Origin: Sitta carolinensis
Taxonomy: Eukaryota; Chordata; Aves; Passeriformes; Sittidae
Length of the DNA: 64,000 nt
Reading direction: 5' to 3'
Assembly (NCBI GenBank): GCA_032173965.1
Contig: CM063290.1
Location: 4,043,501 to 4,107,500 of the forward strand
The stretch's first letter is position 1. Each line of letters starts with the position of its first letter. The notes under the pieces were generated by a model. That model was not told the origin of the DNA and ran no database searches. It saw only the letters and a program-made list of their open reading frames with translations. Both the position numbers and the translations under genes were made by a program. Below, in pieces: positions 26,655 through 38,601 of the stretch.

Positions 26655-26697
26655 ATTTATTATCATTATCATTACCATTGTCATTATCGTTATCTTA
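26655..26697 (+). repeat. ATT/ATC-rich microsatellite
   Basis: Imperfect trinucleotide-type repeat (ttattatcattatcattacc and onward) directly after the GPR160 CpG island and upstream of a possible second non-coding exon. Confidence 0.8.
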
Positions 26698-26720
26698 CTG
26701 AACGGGACCCTGTTTGCCGG

Positions 26721-26852
26721 CAGGCTCCCTCCTTTCGGCGCACCCAAGTGCAGCGGCCGGTACAGGACACACGGACTGAAGCCGTACTGCAAGGACGGAT
26801 CCGGTTTCAGAGGATGCACTTGTGCAGATGAAGAGTGAAGCGGCCAGCACAG
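26721..26852 (+). other. GPR160: Possible GPR160 non-coding exon 2
   Basis: This GC-rich block follows a gccggcag acceptor-like site and ends at a strong donor (cacag^gtaggc) at 26852/26853. It contains no frame continuing into the receptor. It may be an optional 5' UTR exon. The acceptor lacks a clear pyrimidine tract, so the call rests mainly on the donor. Confidence 0.3.
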
Positions 26853-27849
26853 GTAGGCTTGTAAACAAACTCCATGGACGCTTCTCGGGTTTGCTGCCAA
26901 GGACTGACAGCTGCTCTAACGCTGCTCTCAGGACACCCGAACTCAAATGAGCACTGACACCAACGCTGACTGACTCTGGCAAACTGGTCACAAAATGCAG
27001 GTGTCTGCTTAAATCGAAGCAATTCGCTGTTAACACAGAGCCCAAGAGTCAGCTCCTTTTCACAGCTGCCTCGGCTCCTCAGCTCTTCTCTGCTTTCACT
27101 GGGATCATGGGCACCATCCTGCTTCTTTAAAGAAAGAGAGAAGAAATCAGACAGAACTGCCTATACTGTCTTGCTGACATACACAGAACCACCCTATGTT
27201 TTCTTTAGGAATTAACACTTGGAAAAGAGTTATCTTAAAGAAACGTGTGGAAGTCTGAAGGCAAAACCAGCTTTCTGAGGTCTCTGTTATTGTAGTTCTT
27301 AGAAATGAACAAAAAATTCACTAATGAAGCCCTTGTGCTTTGGATTGCCTCAGAGTTCCAGGATTTTTGCACCAAAAAGGGAGGTGATGCTTGATGCTTA
27401 TTCTGCTTTCCAGATATTTCTGCAGTCTCAATTTCCCACAGATTCTATGAGCATAATGAACTGTGAAGGCTGTGCTGCACAGCGTCTTGTACGATTTCTG
27501 TCCGGTAATTCTCTCAGAACATGCAGGAGCTTTGAAACCTCCATCCCTCTGCCCCGCTGGACAGAAAGACCTCTCCGAGCCTTCTAAAGGAAAGGAACAT
27601 AGTCAGCCTTATTTCCTAAACCTTTCCTTGGGTCATTAGTTAGAAAAGTAAATTTTGTTGACCTTTTAACTCTCAAGAATGTAATTCAAAGAAAACAAAA
27701 TTTAGGCAGTTGATAATGTAATGAGTTAGCGAGGCTCTTTACTCTTCATTGAGGGGCTTGAAAAATTCAGACAAATTGGGTAGTTGCTATGATGAAACTA
27801 ATTGATAGAGCTACACAGAAATAAATCTTTCCAAATTTTTTCTTTTCAG
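26853..27849 (+). other. GPR160: Last 5' intron of GPR160
   Basis: Sequence between the proposed 5' exon and the acceptor ttttcttttcag at 27849. No gene or transposon is recognised inside it. Confidence 0.45.
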
Positions 27850-27851
27850 AG

Positions 27852-27872
27852 ATGAAGCACTGTGCCCTGTGA
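27852..27872 (+). other. Short upstream ORF (6 codons) in the GPR160 coding exon
   Basis: After the acceptor at 27849 the first AUG opens a six-codon frame (MKHCAL) that ends 31 nt before the receptor start. Such a short uORF can lower translation of the main frame. The effect here is inference. Confidence 0.5.
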
Positions 27873-27903
27873 CATTTATTTGTGCTGTTTCCACCACTGG
27901 AGG

Positions 27904-28923
27904 ATGGCTGCCAGACTCTGTGAAAATGGTTCTGGTCAGTACCACTGCACCCACACCAGCCAGCCTCTTGAAATCAGCTACATGTTGGTCCTGATTATGC
28001 TTGGAAAAGTCTTCCTTGATTTCTTCATGTTGCAAATTAAGCCAAAACCTGTGAAAGTCAGTTTTATGGGATACTTCTGCATTTCAGTGGCACTTCTCGA
28101 TTTCACCCTGCTGCTGAGTATCTGTTTCATTTTCTGTTTTGAGGACTTTGCGCTCTGGGGCGTGCGGTTCACAGAGTACCACATCTGCCTCTTCACTCAG
28201 ATCGCCTCTCTGACCTACGGGCTCCTGCCTTACCCGGTGTATCTGGTGGCTGCTCTGGATTATTACACCACCGTCCCCCAGACATCCCGATTCCCTGACA
28301 GAGGGCGGAAGTTACTCTATGTATTTGCCGTGCTGGTTATATGGATTGCCGCGTTCTTTTGCACTCTCCAAGTTCCCGCCGTCTCTGAGGAGCTGGAATT
28401 GCAGAGGAGTGTTTCCCCTTCCCAGTGCCCTCTGTCTGGCAGCCTGCAGAGCTACTCGGTGTCGTGTGCCATGGTGCTGCTGCTGGGCACGGCGCTCCTG
28501 GCTCGCTGGAAGGAGGTGACAACCATGCTGCTGGCTGCCAGGCTCCTCTCCTTTTCCAGCCAGCCTGTGCTCATGTTCCCCTACGTGCCTACCAACACCA
28601 CCACTTGCTTGAAGAGGCAGCTCCTGAGCAGGCTCCTCCTGTGTTTCCTCGGCACTTGGGCCCCGTTTGTTGTTCTCCAGGTCGTGGTTCTGCTGCTGGG
28701 TGTGCAGATCCCAGCCTACGTGGAGATGAACGTGCCCTGGCTGTTCTTCACCAACAGCTTCCTCCTGGCAGCAGCCTACTGGTGCCGGGGCCGCGACGTG
28801 GAGCTGGCAGAGGAGGGGTGGTGCTCAGACCCCTTTGTCAGCTGGAAATTCTGCTTTATGCCCTTCAACAATGAAAGCACAGAGCCAGCTGATAAGGCAG
28901 GCACAGTAATTGTCATCTGTTAA
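27904..28923 (+). CDS. GPR160: GPR160, orphan seven-transmembrane receptor
   Basis: An intact single-exon frame of 339 aa (human, from memory, 338), alignable end to end with human GPR160. Shared blocks include YHICLFTQI, EVTT and QIPAYVEMNVPWL. Seven hydrophobic segments lie at about 22-44, 55-78, 92-118, 138-158, 178-200, 240-264 and 274-294. N8 in NGS is a possible glycosylation site. C95 and C175 could form the usual helix 3-loop 2 disulfide. The helix 3 DRY motif is replaced by LDYY (residues 118-121) and helix 7 lacks NPxxY, as in the human protein. The start chosen has A at -3 and G at +4; the longer frame upstream begins only with GTG. The ligand is debated in the literature, with CART peptide proposed. 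Confidence 0.95.
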   Translation: MAARLCENGSGQYHCTHTSQPLEISYMLVLIMLGKVFLDFFMLQIKPKPVKVSFMGYFCISVALLDFTLLLSICFIFCFEDFALWGVRFTEYHICLFTQIASLTYGLLPYPVYLVAALDYYTTVPQTSRFPDRGRKLLYVFAVLVIWIAAFFCTLQVPAVSEELELQRSVSPSQCPLSGSLQSYSVSCAMVLLLGTALLARWKEVTTMLLAARLLSFSSQPVLMFPYVPTNTTTCLKRQLLSRLLLCFLGTWAPFVVLQVVVLLLGVQIPAYVEMNVPWLFFTNSFLLAAAYWCRGRDVELAEEGWCSDPFVSWKFCFMPFNNESTEPADKAGTVIVIC

Positions 28924-29043
28924 CGAGCGGCTCACTGAAAAGGCTGCAGAGAGCAGGACTCTGAGGCTGGGGGGCCGGGTCCTTACAGGCAACACAAGGA
29001 GCCATGTCCAGAGCTTCCCTCCACGGAGACAAGGCCAGTGCCC
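28924..29043 (+). other. GPR160: GPR160 proximal 3' UTR
   Basis: Sequence between the TAA at 28921-28923 and the 29-bp minisatellite. Since no poly(A) signal lies between them, the minisatellite is probably transcribed as part of the 3' UTR. Confidence 0.5.
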
Positions 29044-29436
29044 AGCAGCACGCAGTGAATATTGCACTGCAGAGCAGCACACAGTGAATACTGCACTGCA
29101 GAGCAGCACACAGTGAATATCATGCAGAGGACACAGTGATACGCACTGCAGAGCAGCACACAGTGAATATTGCACTGCAGAGCAGCACACATGATACGAT
29201 GCAAGCGCACGTGAATATCGCAGACACACACGTGAATCGCACTGCAGAGCAGCACACAGTGAATATTGCACTGCAGCACACGTGAATACTGCATGCAGAG
29301 CAGCACACAGTGAATATTGCACTGCAGAGCAGCACACAGTGAATACTGCACTGCAGAGCAACAGTGAACCACTGCAGAGCAGCACACGGCAGCAGGCAGC
29401 AGCACACAGTGAATATTGCACTGCAGAGCAGCACAC
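29044..29436. repeat. 29-bp minisatellite in the GPR160 3' flank
   Basis: Tandem copies of a 29-bp unit containing ctgcagagcagcacacag followed by tgaatattgcactg. About a dozen units can be followed. Those between 29118 and 29300 are irregular, with many single-base losses (for example cacatgatacgatgc), while the others are near-identical. Each complete unit holds a CTGCAG. The cysteine-rich frames on the minus strand here are repeat artefacts. Confidence 0.92.
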
Positions 29437-29664
29437 TGAGGCCAGTGGGCAGCAGGCACTCCAGGCCAGGGAATTCAACTTACACATTTTAAAAAACTCT
29501 GCTTACACAGGAGAAGTTTGCAGTTGAACTTCATGTTTCTGACTAGAATTCTACACTTCCTTTAAATGGAATTACCTCAGGTTTTACAGTACAAAACGCA
29601 ATAACATTTTCAAGGCTGGAGTTACATTCAGATGCTGACCTAAGGTTGAAATGACTCTTTGAAA

Positions 29665-29681
29665 TTTATTTTGTTATTAAA
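29665..29681. terminator. Opposed poly(A)-signal-like hexamers, site 1
   Basis: AATAAA on the minus strand (29665-29670) lies 5 bp from ATTAAA on the plus strand (29676-29681). This is a possible end for GPR160, PHC3 or both. In AT-rich DNA such hexamers are common, so use of the site needs transcript data. Confidence 0.3.
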
Positions 29682-30147
29682 ATGTGGATTTTTTGTCAGC
29701 TTGATGGAAGGTAAGGGTTGATGTCTGCTTAACAAGAAATAACTTGTTTTAGTTAAAGTTACAACTCCTACAGAAACAGAAACTTTATATAGTACAAAAC
29801 AGTGCAAAACCAGTGCAAGATGTGCGACTTCCACAACCACAGGAGAGGTGCTGTTTCATTGTTTCTTTGCTGCTGCTCCTCCAATGTACCTGAATATATT
29901 AAAAATTAAGTAATTAGAGCAATAAGCATCAAGGTTAGCTGCTATACATAAATGCATGCCCAAGGTTAAAGAGTGCTTTAAATTAAAATATAGCTTATTT
30001 TGAAACCAAAATTACTTTAAAATAGTTAAATATTTAAGTGGGACTGCTTTATCAGGGAAAGAAATTAATCAGGCTTCATCAAAAATACTCTCAATTTTCA
30101 AATTCTTAGCATTTTACAATGGACTTGATTTGATTTTATACAAGAGA

Positions 30148-30194
30148 AATAAATGATACACAACCAAAGCAGACAAATGAAATTAGCATTTATT
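30148..30194. terminator. Opposed poly(A)-signal-like hexamers, site 2
   Basis: AATAAA on the plus strand at 30148-30153 and AATAAA on the minus strand at 30189-30194. GPR160 and PHC3 are transcribed towards each other here, so the transcripts may meet or overlap. Assignment is inferred from motif and orientation only. Confidence 0.35.
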
Positions 30195-33100
30195 TCTGAA
30201 GCACTAAACTCACAATACAATGCTGTATTGAAAGAGAAACTAAGTAAATGATGCTGTAGGTTGGTTAATTGTCCCCCAGACCCACAGGGAACAATGATTT
30301 CACACAAGAATACTCAGTAAGAAAACTCTGCAGATAACAAAAGGTGCAATTACAAGCAAGTTTAAGCAGCATAGTATAAGGTGCTTTGTTTCAGCATTTG
30401 TAGGATGGATTTACCCATTAACGGACAGATTGAAGAAATGTCACTTTTACATCTAAAATTGAATTTTGAATCTAAAATTCATTCACATGCTAGTTGGTAA
30501 TAGGAAAGTGCTTCTTAAAAAAATGATTCACAAAGTAAAGATCATACTTTTACATAGTTCATTGTGTGCTCTTCAACTGTAAAATTTAAATTTTGGGTAA
30601 TAATTTACTTTATTATATATCAATTATAGAGATAGATTTAATTGCAGAATTCAATACTACATGGGTTAAATTTTCTTATAAAAGAATATTCCAGTATTTC
30701 ACTCCATAAGAATACACAATCACATCTCAATCATAAATTAATCTTTGATTTCTGAAACATATCAAAATCCGATTATTTTGATTTATTACTTCCCCCAGCA
30801 TAGTGCTTCTTTCACCCACAGTCTGTGGTAAATTTCTTTGAGGTTTCTGTGATGTAATCAAAAGGGGACCAGCATTTTTCAGCAGTAGAAAATGGTTTGG
30901 AGGGAAAACCTGTTTAAAAGGCCATCAAAGGACAGTAAATGATCGAAAACTGAATTTTAAAACTAGTGCAATAAGAGGAGGCAATTCTTAGCAACATAGT
31001 TTGAAGTGTTTGGCACCACAAATTATTTCATTTTTTTATGCTGGAAAATGTACTTGGAGGAAATTCTATTTCCATGTTCAAAGTAGGAAAGCACATGCAA
31101 TGTTAACTGGGCAAACAACCCTAAGCAGTCGCTCCCTGCTCTCTCAAACTGTAATTGCTGATAGTTAATGCTGGGGATGCTATAGGATAAATCATGGCTA
31201 AAACAGGGGTTGGACACAGCATTTCTTCAGGTTTGATAGAAACTGGACACCCACTGAAATGGGGCTGACAAAATATTTACAAAACCTAATTCCATTTAAA
31301 AATCACCTAATACATCAAATATAGGAATGCACCAGGCATTTCAGAATCATGAAATAACTAATCCCTACGGACTCTGCAGGCAGGGGGAAACTCCTCTTTT
31401 AAAGTTTGTTGAACACCAGATGAAGGCAAAGCTATTTTCAAGTTTGTGTCAGGTATGCTTTGCATGGTAAGTCTCACCCTTCTGAATCACTAACATGCAC
31501 AGAACTGGAACTGCAACCAGTTGGGTGAGGCTGCTGACATGTTTTATTTATCAGTGTGGTTCAGCTTCCCAAGCCCTAATTAAAGTTCACACAACCCCAT
31601 CTGCCCTAACGTGCCACAATTCCAGTAGCTGCTGCAGTGCTCCTAAAGCCACTGAAAGTTTTTAACAGTTTTACAGGGAAGCCACAACATACAGTCAAAG
31701 CAAATATCAAAGGATTGATGTTACATCACTGTATTGTCAAATTTATTCTTTCTTTTTGTGGAAAAGTGCTAAAGAGCATCGATTTTTAAGCTGTCACCTC
31801 CATTGAGGAGACAACAGTGGCACTGCAGGTCTCTACCAACATCCAACTGTGGTGCCTGAGCCTGCTAAAAGTCACTGCCAAGTGACTATTTTAAAATATA
31901 TTATGGTAACTCCCTCTGCAAGCCCACTTCTATCCTTGGCACTCCTGGAGGGAGACACCAGCTGTGCAGTGATCTCCATCCTCCTGCCTTCCTCACAATT
32001 GTGTTTTTTTCCTCTGTACATTTTTCTCTTTTTAACCTGGTGCTTCTGAGCAGTCCCAGCACTGGTGCCTGGACTGTCCCTCTCTAGAACAGGGTGACAG
32101 TTTCACTGCCAAAGAGAACAGAAGCTGGGCCAGGAAGGTGGAAATATCTGAAATAAAGAAACTACAGAAAACCACTGCACCACATCACTTCTTGTGCTGT
32201 GCCAGCAACTAATGGCCTTACACCATTCAAATACCTTACAGTCCTTAATTCTTGTAAGATTATTTGTATTAATGCTAACAACAGCTAAAGTGTTAACCCT
32301 TTATGGGAGACTTTTCTCATTTAAAGAATCTCTTACAAATCAACGTTGATTTTAATGAGATATTCTATGTGTTTTCTACTCTGAACAGAGTATTTGGCAC
32401 TCAATGATAAAACCCTTCATCTTTACACACATCTTTCCTGGTCAGTACTGGCTTGTTCATTCCATAACATAAAGACTCCTTGGAAAGGAAGCTGGATGTG
32501 CAGAATCCCTCACTGTTCTTTCCAAATGTGAATCTGCAAAAAGCTGCCAGAGGATGGAAGCATCCTGGCTGGGTAGTGGAGGACAACACAAGCCTTCCAC
32601 AGGCTGCCCAGGCTTCAGCCACAAAGTAGATCTACCTCATGAATCAAAGACATTTGTGCTTCAAGCCTAATCCCATAATCAGCACAGATATCCTGATCAT
32701 TACCTAGCAACACCACAAGCCTGTCAACAACCCTATGTACCAAAGCAGTGCTTCATAAGCACAATTAGAATGCTGTTTCAGTGTTATGTATTGCACTTAA
32801 ACAGTGCTTATGATCACAATTCTATGAATGCACAATTATGCTCAAGTTACAATTACTTCCTAGATAGAAAAAAATCTTTTAAAATCTCATTTTTCTAGCT
32901 CCTTACTGTACAAAGTAATTTGGATAATTCATCAGGAACACTTGCTGGAAATTTAAAAAATTTTAAACTCGAAATCTGTTCATAACACTGGCTCGAGAAC
33001 TGTGCTTCAGAAAAGTTAAATCCATGGCTACAAAACCTGGACTATGAGCTTACTCCATACCTGCAATTACCAGCATATTCACACCTCTGAACTATGTTTT

Positions 33101-36100
33101 TTCGCTTCCACTTGGCTGTAAGAGATCAGAAGATGCTATGCAACCTTCAAGTGAATGAGCAGGTGTGTGTTTTAATGCAGGGGTTACACAAACCTACACA
33201 GCAGCTTAGGATGGAGCCTTGAGACCCAGGGGATAAAGCAGGACACAAAACGCCCCAGCCCCCAGAGCTGACACCCAAGAGAGCAAAATGCCTCACTCAG
33301 AAACTGAGTGGGGAAGGAAATATTAGATTTCCAAAGAGATAAGATGATGAAAACCAACCAGGCTGATTCTCATGGAGCAGGGTAATGTGTGCTCACTGCC
33401 TGGGTGCTCACTCTGTGGCCCAGGCCCTGGCTCATTCAGCTCAGAGCAGGGACAGCTTCCTGAAAACCCCACACTGCTGGTACTCGTCTGGAGCATCACT
33501 ACCATGTCTTTTTGAAATGTCACCATTTGCAAAGCCATCCAGGGGATGTAACTACATAGAACCTTTCAGGTCTGGATAAACTCTCATGACTAAAGGCAAA
33601 TTCTTTTAAAATTCTTTTAATTTAGGCTCATCCTAAATGAACTAAGCATTAAATGAATTTAAAATTTCTTTCTCCTCACAGTATTTCCTGTCTGAAACTA
33701 CAGCTCACTATGCAAGAGTGACTTGAAAATTAATTCACTATGAGCAATTAACACTTTACACTGAAATTATTCATTGATTGCTCTGCTCATACCTGTTCCA
33801 CTCAGCATTGAACAGGAACAGTGTATTTAAAACAAAATACTCTAAAATATTAGCTTCTCTCTGTAGCTAAGAAACTAATTTAGGCAAATATTAAAAAACT
33901 ACCCTAGACTGATTGTTTTGCACAGTCATTATCTGCAGCTTAAAACAATCAATGAGGAAATATCTGGTTAATAATGACAAATATATTTCTAAGTATATGC
34001 TAACAGGACATCTCTACACAATACTGATGAGAAAATAACCCTGAAAGCTTTTATACATGCTGAGTTTTAACATGAGCAGTCTCAGTACAATCAGAAGAAC
34101 TACTCATGTTATAAATAATGGGGATGTCTAATTGTTTACAAAACCAGGACTCAACACAGCTGTCACTGAATTCTTTGATCACTCAGAGCTGTAGATTTTC
34201 CACCGTGTAAGAAATCTGTTGAGCTCTGGAGGTGGAAGTTTCTGCAAGGATATTGTGATATTAGAATGCGAACATCCATCTGAAACTGGCATTAGTTGTA
34301 GCTGCCCGGCCAGGCAGGGACACACCCCACCCAGCCCAGTCTCACAATGACCTTCCAGTCAAATTACAGTTCAGTGATTTTGTACCTGAATATTTCCTCA
34401 CACTGCAAGATACAGAAATTATGCAAAAGCTATCACAGATCTGCCCAAACAGTTGGTTTTATCCCATTCTTTCCTCTTTCTGCCACATGTGCAGTTAGAA
34501 GGACTCCATCTGTTCTATCCTAAAGGCTGGATTCCTTTTTGGACAAAGCACAGGAGGAAGTCAGGGTAAATACCTGCTTTCACAGGAAAGAAATGAGGAA
34601 ATGGATGCTTGCAGGACATAAATCTTCATAAATCTTCTATTTGAAATGTCTCATGACAAAAATCTAGCAAAGGCTTTACCCTCCATCAAGAACTTCATTT
34701 CTGGAAAAAGTATGATTGGTTAATGGGTGAAGAATGATTTACAATGCAGCCTGTTTACAAACCCTTCAGACACTCTCTGGTGAGCCCAAACGACTGGCAC
34801 TTTAAGTCAGTGGAGGCAGCCAAGTTTGCTCAGGGGAGTGCCCTGCTCCTGCTGCAAAGCAGGGATGCTCAGTGATACTGGCCAGATGGATCAGGGAGGC
34901 TGCACACCCATTTGGATCATTCATGTGCCATTCTTTAAAACCCCAAACAAACCCTGAAGCTGAGACAAGTGTCACAGTTCTATTCTATTGGATGAAATCT
35001 TGTCAGCCACCTTCAGCCCAGTGCTCTGCAAACTTGCCTGAGCTAATGCTGCAGTTTCCATTAAGGAGCAGGGTAGAATGGAGAGTGGTGGAGAAAAAAG
35101 GAAGGGAAAAAAAGGGGAAAAGCCATGGAATGTATCCCTCTTCTGAGCTCCTCCTACAGAAGCTGAAACTACTGTGAGGGGTAGCCTGAAACACCAGAAG
35201 TCTGAATACAGAAAGCAAAATCCCCGGAAATAAAGAGAATAAAAAAGACTTCTTGTAGACACATCCTGTAGAAACAAGTGTTAAAATACAATTAAAATCT
35301 TTAATACTCCTTCTTTTGCAAGAGACTACAGCCTAACGAGGAAAAGCCAGGGAAATGGTAGTACAGGCCTGGGAAAACCTCACCTATCTGAACAGCAAGT
35401 GGCTGGTATGTAAAATGGTTCTGGAGGATTGCTACTCTAAGTATTATATTGCTTTTCTGAGCAAGTTCACAAGCTTCCCAAGTAGACTTCAGTTGCACTT
35501 GGAATTTTTTCAGCCTACTTTCACATACAAGCGTGAATTTTTAAAATTGGTTTTATTGACACAGCTACATTGGCAAACACTCCCATACAAGTGCACTTCA
35601 ATCAGTACAGGTTGGTACAGCTGTGTCTATTTTAAGTTCCAGTTAATTGCCAAAATCACTGAAGAAGAAAAAAACTTTCACTATGCATAAGGCCCACATT
35701 CTAAGCTGTTGCATTCATGAATATTGAAAGCATAACTCATTATTTGTGGCTCTCCCAAACCCACAAGGAATGTTACATACCAGACAAACAGGACCAGATG
35801 TGCCTTACTGGGGTTCTGCTCTGAGCTCCTGGCACCTGGCAGTGATTATGGCTGGACACAAACACTAGCTGGAGAAGCTCTCCTGAAATCTGTCTAATAA
35901 AGCAAAATTAAAGCAGCCATGAAATTCTCATGCATGTAACACTGATTAACTACAGGTCTAAACAAGACCCCTAAGTCCACATTTTCTAGTACACCTTAAG
36001 CCATTATCAAACCACATTTATGTATCCCTACTTTTTACATTGCCTAAGAACAGTACAATCAAGAAGACAGATTAAAAATTAGCCAGTGAGATTTCTGTAT

Positions 36101-38446
36101 AAAAATAATAAAACTTTAAGACAAAAGCCAAAGGATAAATATCTAAGATATCTTTAGTCTTCAGTTAGCTCATCAAAACAGAACATATCCTTTAGAACAT
36201 ATGTTACAGATATGCTACACTGTGTATCTTACAGAAATGCTACAAATGGGAACCCACTGTCTCCATCATTTGAAAGTCTTTCAAATGAACATTAGCAAAG
36301 GTTGGAACTTCAACTAAGAAGTTTATTTTATAACAGTAACTGAAAACAGGAAAAAAAAAATTAGAAAGTGCTTAGCAACTTCCCTCCAAAATAAACCCAG
36401 GCATCAATTCATCCTCTAAAGCTTTGGTGCCGTTTGGCTAAGGGCTCTCACCACATACCAGCGTGCAACTGCAATGTGTTGTCCTAACTTGCAGCTTCAG
36501 TGGTTAATAAAAACATTAATAACATCTGCTATTAGCAAGCTCAAACAGTTGTAATTAAGAACAATGATTCTAACGTTGATCTCCAGAAGGAAACAGTAGA
36601 AAATCTCTTAGTGGAAACAAAGCAATAGTCTAATTAAAGGAAAATGAAGCACAGATTTTTCTGTAATCCAAATTTACTCTTTAAGTTCATCAGTTAAATA
36701 ATGTACATATTAATCTGTCTGTCACAAACCTGCCTTTTAGCCAGTGTATATGCATTGACTCCTTTTGATCTAGGGCAGCAGTTCTCAAACTTTAAGTCAG
36801 TTCCTCTTCTCTTCAGGAATACTGCACAGCCCCCTGAATACCTCCCTAAACAATCATATATTATGCATAAATTTGCATAAAATAAAAAAAAATACATTAT
36901 TTGCAGACACATACACATATTTAATTCAAATATACACAATGACTATCAGCACACGTACCCTTCTTTCCCTAAACAAGAGCTTAGGGATCCAGGTCTGTTC
37001 ATAAGGGGAGTGGAGCTGCAAGAGTAGGGAAGAGAAGGACAAAAACCATCCATGAGCATCTGTGCATAGGTGGTGGGGAAGCCAAGGCCAAGAAGGTGCT
37101 GCTGCCTCAGAGCCCAGGCAGTTTCCAAGAGCATCAGTGACTGGGGAAATGTATTTGTTACACAGAGTGTGAGAGAGGGAAAATGGAGTGGGACACTAAA
37201 ATCCCACCACCTGGGTCTGCAGCATCCAAGACAAAATCTCCTGCCAGAGGGTCAAAGCAGAGCCCCTGGATATTTCTCCCAGAGTTGCCAATGTTGGCAT
37301 TCCTCCTGCTGACCTGCAGCTCCAGGCTCCCTCATGGCAGCAGCTGCTCCTGCACAAGCTCTGAGGGGGCCTCACTGCTCCTTCCTCAGAGTACTGCAAG
37401 CACAGCTCACACTGGCCACTGGACAAGGAAAAGGTGCTTGGAAGCTTCCAGTGAGGCAATGGGAATGCACTGCAGGAAAAGACCTGTCAGAAGAGGTATC
37501 AAGGAAAAGAACATCTGAGCTATGCTGTCCCTTCTCTACCCCCAGTCTCTAAAGCCACTTGTCTCAACAGGAGCTGGCCCTGGCTGCAGTTTTCAGCCCC
37601 TCACACCCAGGCATTTGGGATCCTGAACCCTGAGTGCTCACACACTTCCTCAGGGTCCACTCTGAACCCCCATTTGAGAACTGCTGGTCTAGCTTAACTA
37701 GCAGCATGTGAAACTACAAACCTAACACTTAATGCCCCCTTAGTGCATAGCAGCATTCAAAGAGTAAAGTAACATGTGCTTCAGTTACCTCTGGCAGGAG
37801 TGTCAGTAGCCTGATCATGAGGATTTCGATGAGACATCTACATGGTTTATAGTATTTTACAGACTTCAAGAAAATACTATAGTGGCCAAGATAAGGGTAA
37901 GCCTACACAAGGAAAACCAGCTGCCAACCTACCCCTTACAAACAATTTGCTCAAGACTAAAACAAACTCAGAGAGCACAACTAAATGCATAGCATTTTAC
38001 TGGTACTAGTGCTTCCACAGGGCATGTGGACACTTCTGTTAGTTCAGTCCAAACACTGCTGTATGTGGGAAAAATCTTTCAGAATACAGCAACACAATTT
38101 AAATGGTGTCTAGAATGGGGTGGGGACTGGGGTGTTAATCATAACTCATAAGATGAAGTACATGTTGGGGAATATCTAATCTATCACAGCATATTTCACT
38201 TCATGTTTTTCCATGAAAAATTTCAACTCAAAGCATTACTCAGGCTTTACCATAAACCTATTAGTTGTTGAAAACTACAGAGGACTCCTGGTATAATCAA
38301 AGGAACATTTTAAAGTCTTTGTGTGGGGAGAGCCCCACCTACTTAACAAAACATCACAGTAACACTCATGCCACAGTGAAGATGTTGGCAGATTACTGTC
38401 AGTTCTGTCACTGAGAAACTGTTGTTTAAACCTTCATGTTCACCTC
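30195..38446 (-). other. PHC3: Likely long PHC3 3' UTR and flank
   Basis: About 8 kb downstream of the PHC3 stop with no coding exon on either strand, AT-rich and without a GPR160 or other gene signature. Human PHC3 is known for a multi-kilobase 3' UTR, so much of this may be transcribed. How far it extends is not visible. The only clear insertion is the hAT element at 36776-37686. Confidence 0.45.
36776..37686. mobile_element. hAT/Charlie-like DNA transposon, ~911 bp, probably non-autonomous
   Basis: The left end reads cagcagttctcaaactttaa and the right end, read on the other strand, begins cagcagttctcaaa: 14 identical terminal bases. This matches the CAGNGGTTCTCAAAC-type ends of Charlie-family hAT elements. 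The 8 bp outside are atctaggg on the left and gtctagct on the right, sharing the TCTAG centre that Charlie target sites favour. No transposase frame (hAT dimerisation domain, BED finger) is recognisable inside, so it looks like a deletion derivative or a decayed copy. Orientation is not assignable. Confidence 0.75.
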
Positions 38447-38601
38447 CTAGGATTCTTTCAAGGAATTGATACGTGCACAGATTTTCAATGCAGGTCCGAG
38501 CTTAATATTCATTGCACTCATAAGGTGATCCTCCTTCAACAAGAGGAGAGCTTGTCCATCAATTTCTTGTGCTCTAAATTCATCTGCAATATCTTGACAA
38601 C
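38447..38601 (-). other. PHC3: PHC3 last coding exon (C-terminal part of SAM domain)
   Basis: Encodes 51 residues beginning GCQDIADEF, including IDGQALLLL and ending LKES, then TAG at 38449-38447. As far as I recall it is identical to the human sequence. It carries most of the SAM polymerisation surface. The intron before it is the largest in the coding part of the gene, about 3.9 kb. Confidence 0.95.

Noticed and set aside
28825..29487. Minus-strand cysteine-rich repeat protein (SLCAALQC-type)
   Set aside because: It lies over the 29-bp minisatellite, appears in three frames with the same words, and its start overlaps the GPR160 coding exon on the other strand.
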